DNA of 64,000 nucleotides from Isoetes taiwanensis (taxonomy: Eukaryota; Streptophyta; Lycopodiopsida; Isoetales; Isoetaceae), in assembly GCA_021234155.1 (NCBI GenBank), contig JAJEKV010000001.1:15881491-15945490 (forward strand), read 5' to 3'. The notes under the pieces were generated by a model. The model worked only from the letters and a program-made list of their open reading frames with translations, searched no databases and had not been told where the DNA came from. Made by a program: the position numbers and the translations under genes. Below are positions 57,246-64,000 of this stretch, piece by piece; position 1 is the stretch's first letter; every line of letters begins with the position of its first letter.

Positions 57246-57768
57246 AAAAAAAGCACCAAACAAGTAAGAATAATGAAGCTTCATCTTCAGATGGTTGCTA
57301 TTTCTGGTTATGTCCTTGTCTGCTGGATCTTGTCTTGTTTATGCCCTTGCCTCTAGAAAAATAATTAGAAAAGCGGATCAGATTACTCGCATGCCTCGAA
57401 TAGATCTTGGCATGGTACTCTGCTGCGCAGTCATAGATCCGCATTTGAAGAAGCAGATCATTGGAGTAGAGAAGCTTGGGCTTGTGCAGAAACACAGAGG
57501 AGGCGACGCCGCCCAAGAACGTCAACAGACATCAATAGAGTTTTTCGCCTTTTAAAATTTTGTTAAATAAGGGCAAAATTTGAAGGTGGTCAAAATTTGT
57601 AAGATGGAGCCATGTAATAGCCCCATTTCATATTTGCGGATGGGTTCGCCCTGCCGAGTGGCATTGTACCTATTTCTAAAAGTAAATAACAGACACCCAG
57701 ACCAAGTTATAAAACTCAGCTAAAGATTATTTTTTAGGGTTTTGGCGAAGCTCATAGGGTTCTGGGCG

Positions 57769-59770
57769 ATGGCACACGGTAAAGGAAAAGTGCACAAGCC
57801 CCACAGGCTTGCAGATGATCAAATGAAGAAGGTCCTTTCTGTACAGAAGAAAGAGCTGAAAAATCAACCTAAACTGAAAATCAAGGCCAAATCCATCAAG
57901 AGTCAAATTCGTTCGGTAGAGCGTCTGCTAAAAAAGGTATGTCATAAAAATCTGTTTTTATCCTTCATTTCTCCAGCTATCTAGTTCTCTGGTTAACTCT
58001 AGTGTACCTGTAGGGGCTTACTGGTAAAGCAAAGGAAATACAAGAGAACCGTTTGGAAGAACTGAAAAGAAAGGCTGGCGTACGCCTGAACTCTCAACTT
58101 GAAAGGAAGATGGCATTGCGTTATCGAAAAGTTAAATTTTTTGGTAAGTCTCCATTCTTTGAGCATATCTTGCAATCTCATCAACAACTGATAGGTGAAC
58201 TTTTGGCTTAAGCTAGAGCGCAGAAAGATTGAAAGAAAAATAGAACAACTTGAAAGGCATCTAGTCATTGAAAAAGATGGTGAACTAGTTTCGAGTATTT
58301 CCGGGCAGTTGGCTCAACTTAAGGAAGACCTTGAATATGTTCGTGTAAGTGCTTTCTCCCCATGTCCGTGTAAGCACTTTCTCCCGATCTCCTAATACCC
58401 TATATAGTGGGCCTTCTTTTTACCTCTCATAGAAGATAAATTAGATGTTACTGTATACTGGAAACAATTCCTTGGCCGCTGGGGGGAAATGCTCAAGCAA
58501 GAGAGACTTCGGAGTAACAGCTTGGGTCTCCTATCTTAGACAGAACATATGTGTGCGCTGCAGTTTCTGCTGATAAAATATTCTGCAAGTGCTTTTTTAT
58601 CCAGCAAGAATCCTTTCGAGCAGCAGCATTCCTGCCAAGGATAGTGGTTATTGGAAAGCAACGTGGCCACATTTATTGCATGCATACTTTATATGGTATT
58701 ATTATTCAAAGAATAGCATCTTAACTGTCAGGCAAAGTAGAAGATTGGCATTCGATCGGTTTCCTAACTTAAAGGGCTGTGTATCCGCAATGTATGGAAA
58801 AAGGTTTTTCCTTTAGGACGTTGAGGCTTATGAGCTTTTATGTATCACACATAACTCATTCCTTTATTTTGTTTGATGAAAAAACCTTTGCCATCCACAT
58901 GCACAATTAGCTATTAAAGTCATGTATTTCAATGCTACCTAGAACTGTATTTCCCATATTAATTTCTTTCTGTTAGGTGGCTATAAGAAAGGATAACTGA
59001 CTTTGTTGATTTGTGTACAGTTCTTTCCTAAGAATGAAAAGTATGTCTCATTGTTTATGGGAAGGGATGATGAGCTTGTCTGCGCAAAAAGAAAAGAGCT
59101 CAGGGAAAGGATCAAAGCTAACATTGCAGCTGCAAAGGCAGCTGGAGTTGAGATGGAAGGTTTGTGAGTTATTTGCATTTTCTTATGATGTTCAATTGCT
59201 TCAATACAATGTCTGTGTTTTTCAGAAACAGAGAACCCAGATCTAGAGACGGATAATGCCGATGATACGACCATGGATATGGGCAATGATGACTTTTTTA
59301 TTGAAAGTGGTGGTGACGATGAGATGGAGACAGAATTGGTTTTGAAGAGACCGAGGTATGTGTCATCATTGCAGGATAGAGATTCTTATGTATTCTAACT
59401 TTTTGATATAGCAGAGGATCACAGCCTCAAGCTCACAAGGGAAAGAAGTATTCTGGGAATTTCCAGCAGGTAATTATGAGCTTCAGAGTGGTATCTTTTG
59501 AACCTGTTTCAAGTAATATCAACTGCTCTTCTCTTTACAAAGCAGAGGCAAAAAGATGTCAAAATTGGCAAGGGCAATATGAACGCCCCGAATAGCTTCA
59601 ATAAAGGTGCACCAATGAAGATTGGCAGCAATGGTGAGGACAAAATGCAGATTGAGAAACAAACTAGCCAAGGCACTGCAGGCCAAGGTGCAGGCCAAGG
59701 TGTAAACCAAACAGAACAAGGAGAGGGTAAGCGTAAACGCAAACGGACACGCCCAAAGAAGAAGAAATAG
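57769..59770 (+). CDS. rRNA-processing protein EFG1-like
   Basis: EFG1 proteins are nucleolar factors for early 18S rRNA processing. Exons 57769-57936, 58014-58143, 58217-58344, 59021-59159, 59226-59355, 59416-59469 and 59548-59770 join in phase to 972 bases (323 codons plus TAG). The start is ATG 57769 (MAHGKGKVHKPH); an upstream in-frame Met lies in the leader. Family blocks: SIKSQIRSVERLLKK, GKAKEIQENRLEELKRK, RYRKVKFFERRKIERKIEQL (across the exon 2-3 junction), FFPKNEKYVSLF, and the acidic DDFFIESGGDDEME. The C-terminus is lysine-rich (KRKRKRTRPKKKK), as for nucleolar targeting. The exon 3 acceptor (ctag at 58216) was chosen because the nearer ATAG site would cause a stop. Appears intact. 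Confidence 0.9.
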
Positions 59771-60480
59771 AAGAAATGATACTTTTTGAGGATAATCATG
59801 CATCACAAATGCTCGATATTGTCAAAAATTGATAAACATTCTATGCCATATATGTATGTATGAAATTTTATGCTTATCATATTTTTGAAATTTATGTTTG
59901 CACTAGTAAACGTGTGCCTAGCATTGCCATGCTAATGCCTGGGCTTCACTGTTTTTTCCTACGACTACCTTTGACGTAAACGTGTGCAACTTTTGTTCTT
60001 TTGACAACATCAAAAGTTGATGTTTGCAAGAGTGGACATGATTTGATTTTCTAATTATTATTTGTTGTTGAGATAGTCTACTAACAGTATCATTAATGTA
60101 TTAGCTTTGCGATTAAAGGAAGTGGGGAGCCAGGCCCAAAGTTTATGCTCAAAAATAGCATGCTTAGAAGTAGTTAAGTACTTTAACAAAAGATTAAGTA
60201 CAAATACGCAAAACATGAATAAATTATTGGGTTTATTGGTGTTCTCTAGTTCATTGCATTCTAGGAAACATGTGTTCGACATTGTCGCACATGAATTGGA
60301 CTGGCATGGCAATGGGATTGCATTGATATGTGTAAGATTCACATTGTTGCACATCATTTGGAATGGCGTGGCAATGAGGCTGGATTGACATGTGTAGGAT
60401 TCACATGGTGGCATGTGAGACGTGTAGGATTCACATGGCGGCATGCGAGACAATTTACTCCGGGCTTGGTCAAGGTTGAA
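59771..60480. other. 3' flank of EFG1 gene; short repeats
   Basis: No coding region. Short TGTGTAGGATTCACATGG/TGGCATG repeats occur near 60335-60450. Confidence 0.45.
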
Positions 60481-60489
60481 CTATTTCTT

Positions 60490-61000
60490 AGCAATGGGTT
60501 CACATGTGAATAGCTCAACACCAAATGGAAATTTCATGGGTTTCGGTCATTTTGGGTATGGGGGCGGTACTGCAGCAGCTTCATCATCATTGTTCGGGTT
60601 TGAAGGTCCCGAGCCTTCTGCTGGGCTGGGAACTCTCGACACCTCCTCGTCCGACTCGGTATCTGAGAAAGAAGATGGTGGTCTGTTGGGCTCCCGCTCC
60701 CTTATGGTAACCCCTTTATTTGGTGTTGTTTTCTTTTCCTCCCGGGTTTCTTTGGCACTTCGGGGTCCTTCCCTTTGGCCTCCTTCAATTTCTTGCGCTC
60801 CTCCTTCAATCTCCTGTGCTCCTCCTTCTCTGCAATTCTCTTCCTCTTTGCTGCTCTTTTCCTCTTGCCCATTTTCTTTAGCCGATGCGCTAGCTCCTCT
60901 GGTAGCGGCTCATCCTCCTCGTCTTCCTCCTCTTGGGCATTTTCCTAATCCTCCGGGTTTTCCTGAGCATCAGGTTCTGAGGTTGTTCATCATAATTTTA
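60490..61000 (-). pseudogene. Second, decayed copy of the H3-like protein's charged tail
   Basis: On the minus strand, broken frames show the same layout as the tail of 53411-54374: an acidic block (EEEDEEDEPLPEELAHRL), a basic coiled stretch (KRKRAAKRKRIAEKEEHRR), an SDTESDEEV block and PSNPN...PPPYPK-stop-PKPMK. This matches PSDPN...[11 protein letters not shown], with the Trp codon now TGA. No histone fold follows at 60480 or below. Several stops. A related family member truncated before the H3 part. Confidence 0.6.
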
Positions 61001-61262
61001 GAGCCATCTAGTAGGAGCCCACCCCTCACAGAGCGCGCTAGGATCATTTCCAAAAGTTTTCAAAATGCCTCTCGCGCACTATGTGAGTGGTCAGAGTAAA
61101 TTAGCCCTAATTCATCCCAACTACCTCCAAATTAGATAAAATTTGTTGCAATATGATCATTAAGATGTACTTTAGACCTAGATTACCTATCAATTGCTTA
61201 GTAGGACCTTGAAGTGATAGACATTCCCAAACCCTAAAAATTTCTCAAATTAGGGTTTTGCC

Positions 61263-61270
61263 TATAAATA
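61263..61270 (+). promoter_or_regulatory. TATA box of the retroelement-like unit, copy II
   Basis: CCTATAAATAGG lies about 115 bases before ATG 61382. The same layout (TATAAAAA, then CCTCATTTGC, then the MA-T-F frame) occurs in copy I at 52535-52417 on the minus strand. Confidence 0.6.
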
Positions 61271-61381
61271 GGATCACCACCCTCATTTGCATCCTACTCT
61301 ATCACTCCTCACTCCAAGGCAATTTTTCAGCTCCCAGAGGTGCTTATACATCTGTTTGTTAACCCCATCAGCATCAGCATC

Positions 61382-62994
61382 ATGGCCACCTCTGCGTTCA
61401 GGCTATGATACAGCGCCACTGCTCATGTGGCTGAGGCTAACATCAACCCGGTCTTCACTGTTTTTCAAAAGGAGATCGATGTGGATGCCACCATAAATGC
61501 CACACCCTTTTACCAAGAGATCATGACTGAATTCCATGCCAAGATAGGACCTTCTCTAGTATAACTCCCTCCATGCATAGGCTATTTTGCACCTAGAACA
61601 GCCCTCCGTGCGGCTCTGAATGATATCCCAAACATAGACAAATATTTAGAAAATAAAGTTGCTCGCATGCCAGATTACATGGTCATATGTAAAGTGGTGG
61701 GGGCAGGACCCATCTGGGTGTGTTGTAAAGTGTCACATGTCCGATAGGACGCTGCCTTGTGGCGTGACGTTAAAATCTCTTCTTCTTCTTCTTCTTCTTC
61801 TTCATATCCATAAGTAGGAAAAGGTATTTTTCTTATACTGAAGCTGTAGCTATCTTTTTGTCCCATAGAACCCAAACCCAGATAGGAAAACCCTCCATTT
61901 AGCCTCTGGAGATTGAACCCTTGGCCACAGAAGTAGAAGCAGAAGAGGAAATGCTCCTGGAATATGAAGGTTCAGGGCAGGAGGAAGAGACCGAAGAAGA
62001 ACAAGGCTACAATGTTGAAGACATCATCGACATCGACCCCATACAAGAGAGGCAACAGGCAGAAGAAGAGCCTCAAGGCTTCGAAGAAGGTTTGAGAGTC
62101 ACGAGGACAGCTCCTCCACTTGGGTTAGGCATCACCAGTCTAACCCCAGTCATCATCTAAGGAGAGGGATACCTGACGCTGCACGACATAAAGAATCTTC
62201 CAGAGTGCAGAGACAGAGGCTATAGGGTGAACGAGCTTTTGCACCTTCTATGCCAGCAGGCCGACCTCGATGGCTTCATCGACCGGGAAACACAGGATTT
62301 TTCCATCAGCATTAGGGAGACTCACATTTACTCTGGCCGTCATCATTAGACATTGAAGCGTACACCGGCATCCGGCAGATGATGACACAATAGAAGCTAC
62401 CCTCGGAGGAGGAATTTATAGCCATCAGGACCAGATGGGCATCAGAGGAAAGACAATAAGCGCGCTCCTGCCTAGCACCTACGCAGCAGCGCCAGCTGGA
62501 TTAGAAAGAGGCGGCATCATCTTGACCTCTTCCAGGTCCATGTTTGGTGACTACAGAGAAATGATAGCAGTACCGGTAGACGAATACTCTGGTAGACATA
62601 GCGCCGGGATCAGAACCAGAGAAGAGACATTAGAGGGAGGACACGATAAAACCCTCAGGTTCTATCTTTCGCTCCTCACCAACGGAAGGATAGCGGTCGC
62701 ACACCGCCAGTTTAGCCCACGAGGAGAAGAAGGAGTCTTCATGCTGATTGCCTCTCGAGATTTGGTAGGCATGCTCGGATGCCTCCAAACATCAATCATG
62801 TCATCCTGGTCAAGAGGACAATAGCTTTGAGCGTCTTCGACTTCGCAGTCCCATACAGACGGCATGGCAGGTTGGCCGTCACGGCAGCTTACACGTCGGA
62901 TAGAAGGATCGAAGACCTAGTGATGGCACTCCAAGTGGTACGGCCACCAACATTCTCAGAAACTTGGGGCGAACAGTTGGCACAACCCAAGTGA
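61382..62994 (+). pseudogene. Retroelement-like frame upstream of Gag, copy II
   Basis: Starts MATSAFRL then TGA where copy I has Trp. It continues in broken frames: ATINATPFYQEIMTEF, MPDYMV, then after a SINE-like insertion RYFSYTEAVAIFL, an acidic part (61921-62160, EAEEEMLLEYEGSGQEEE), and frames to 62994 (SLLTNGRIAVAHRQFSPRGE, RIEDLVMALQVVRPPTFSE). No known domain recognised. Located directly before a Ty3-type Gag, it resembles the extra 5' frame seen in Tat/Ogre-type elements by position only. Confidence 0.5.
61690..61803 (+). mobile_element. SINE-like insertion with (TTC)n tail
   Basis: It interrupts the frame of 61382-62994 between blocks contiguous in copy I. Its end reads GCTGCCTTGTGGCGTGACGT, TAAAATC and a (TTC)n run. 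The same end (GCTGCCTAGTGGCGTGACGT) occurs near 48775. A CATAT sequence borders both sides, possibly part of a target duplication. Confidence 0.55.
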
Positions 62995-63242
62995 AGAAGT
63001 TCTTGGAAGACAACCCGGCATATAGAAAATTCCAGAAATAGATTAAAACTTTATCTCTCCATTATTGATTGTGAAAATATTGTACCTTATGAATATAAGT
63101 TATGGCATTATGTGTGTTCTTTGATATATTTTGTCCCCACAACTATATCATCAAACAAACCAATGCAATACAAACAAAAGCTAATCATAAGAGTGCAATC
63201 TAATGTGTATGCAGCTAGAGCACCCAGGAATGTAGAACAAGA

Positions 63243-64000
63243 TTGACAATCTCAGTAAGAGCAGACACTCGCAAGGCAGTTTCAACCAAGGAACCTGTTC
63301 CAAGAGTTCGAGGCACCAACCCAAGAGGAGGAGATATCGCAAATAAGATCAAATATCCACGAGATAAGAGCTCTGCTGGCGGGGGAGCAACAATTGCATC
63401 AGACCAGAATGTCCAACTACCCTCAACACCTGCTGACAGAACAGACAAAGCAAAGACGAGAAACAGGAGAAGGAGATCACCTAGCACAGATTCCTTCAAC
63501 TCTAATTCTGACTTTGACTCCGAATTTGAGGAGCAGGATAATGATCGGTAGGACCGCCGGGAGGGTCCTAACTGTGATAGGGGCAGAATTGAAGCTGACT
63601 ACCAGAAGAAAGTCGAATCTGCACTGAGCAACGTGTGGAAAGCCAGGAAGTTGGAACAATTCTCAGGAGACAATAGGTCTGGAATGGAAGCCGAGGCTTG
63701 GTTGGATGAAATGCGGGAGTACGGGTTTGCTTATCGCATGAAAGATAAGGACAAGGGCAAGGTAGCAACAACCAACCTCAAGGGCGCGGCCAGAATTTGG
63801 TGGAAAGGCTATGCCAAAGCCCATGGGTTAAGCAGAGATTCAAGAAGTTCTCCAAGGCATTCAAGCATCATTACGCGCCGAGGGAACACAAGTGCCATAT
63901 GATGCAACAGTTCTACAGGTTAGAGCAAGGCAATAAGACAGTCAGAAGTACACATAAGAGTTTATGAGGCTGAGGCTCTATGTGCCAAAGTTGAGTGAAA
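63243..64000 (+). pseudogene. Ty3-type Gag (5' part, continues past window end)
   Basis: After a charged, Ser/Arg-rich leader (63243-63551), stops shift the frame. Then KLEQFSGDNRSGMEAEAWLD, FAYRMKDKDKGKVATTNLKG and ARIWWKGYAKAHGLS form the retrotrans_gag capsid pattern. A frameshift near 63832 is followed by REHKCHMMQQFYRLEQGN. It is cut by the window edge. The fused arrangement with 61382-62994 suggests one decayed Ty3 element. Confidence 0.75.

Noticed and set aside
57298-57525. Minus-strand frame MTFLGGVASS as a gene head-to-head with EFG1
   Set aside because: No donor site joins it to the exon-like segment at 57053-57245 and no protein family is recognised.

Overview
The window is nuclear DNA of a land plant. 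The evidence is introns with GT-AG (and one GC-AG) borders, a plastid-targeted plant-type arogenate/prephenate dehydrogenase, a single-exon plant-type mTERF gene, a plant Paladin homologue, a class VIII myosin tail fragment, a degraded nuclear 25S rRNA copy, and many plant-type transposons. The gene-poor, transposon-dense layout suggests a large-genome lineage such as a fern or another non-flowering plant. That is an inference; I cannot name the species.

Three genes look intact. They are tyrA-like dehydrogenase (11298-13990, minus, seven exons, 407 codons), mTERF (39635-40939, minus, one exon, 434 codons) and EFG1-like rRNA-processing factor (57769-59770, plus, seven exons, 323 codons). They are independent genes separated by repeats; there is no operon logic.

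Layout: 1-5300 is AT-rich repeat debris. 5329-6937 is the 3' part of a decayed 25S rRNA gene, followed by intergenic-spacer repeats to about 7600. 8926-10521 is a Mutator-like element with perfect 9-bp target duplications. The dehydrogenase gene follows, then a MITE-like repeat (14470-15045), a class VIII myosin tail fragment (16210-16800) and an LTR-like end (17467-18613). 18661-25746 is an LTR retrotransposon with gag, protease and RNase H but no reverse transcriptase or integrase. An unrelated repeat lies inside it, and an inverted copy of that repeat abuts its right end. 28170-34102 holds a broken Paladin gene split by a Pogo-like transposon remnant. 34540-38700 holds SINE/LINE-like debris and a remnant of a Rep-type HUH endonuclease. 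After mTERF come a hAT-type MITE with perfect 8-bp target duplications (41958-42329), unrecognised sequence, and a decayed L1-type LINE (48958-51846).

The most unusual locus is 53411-54374 (minus). It is a GC-rich reading frame in which a long acidic/basic tail is joined to a histone H3 fold, and a single-base frameshift puts the last H3 segment out of frame. A second decayed copy of the tail lies at 60490-61000. Both tails sit near copies of the same retroelement-like reading frame (51912-52417 minus; 61382-62994 plus), the second of which is followed by a Ty3-type Gag. The second best candidate is the Rep-like HUH remnant at 36695-37330.
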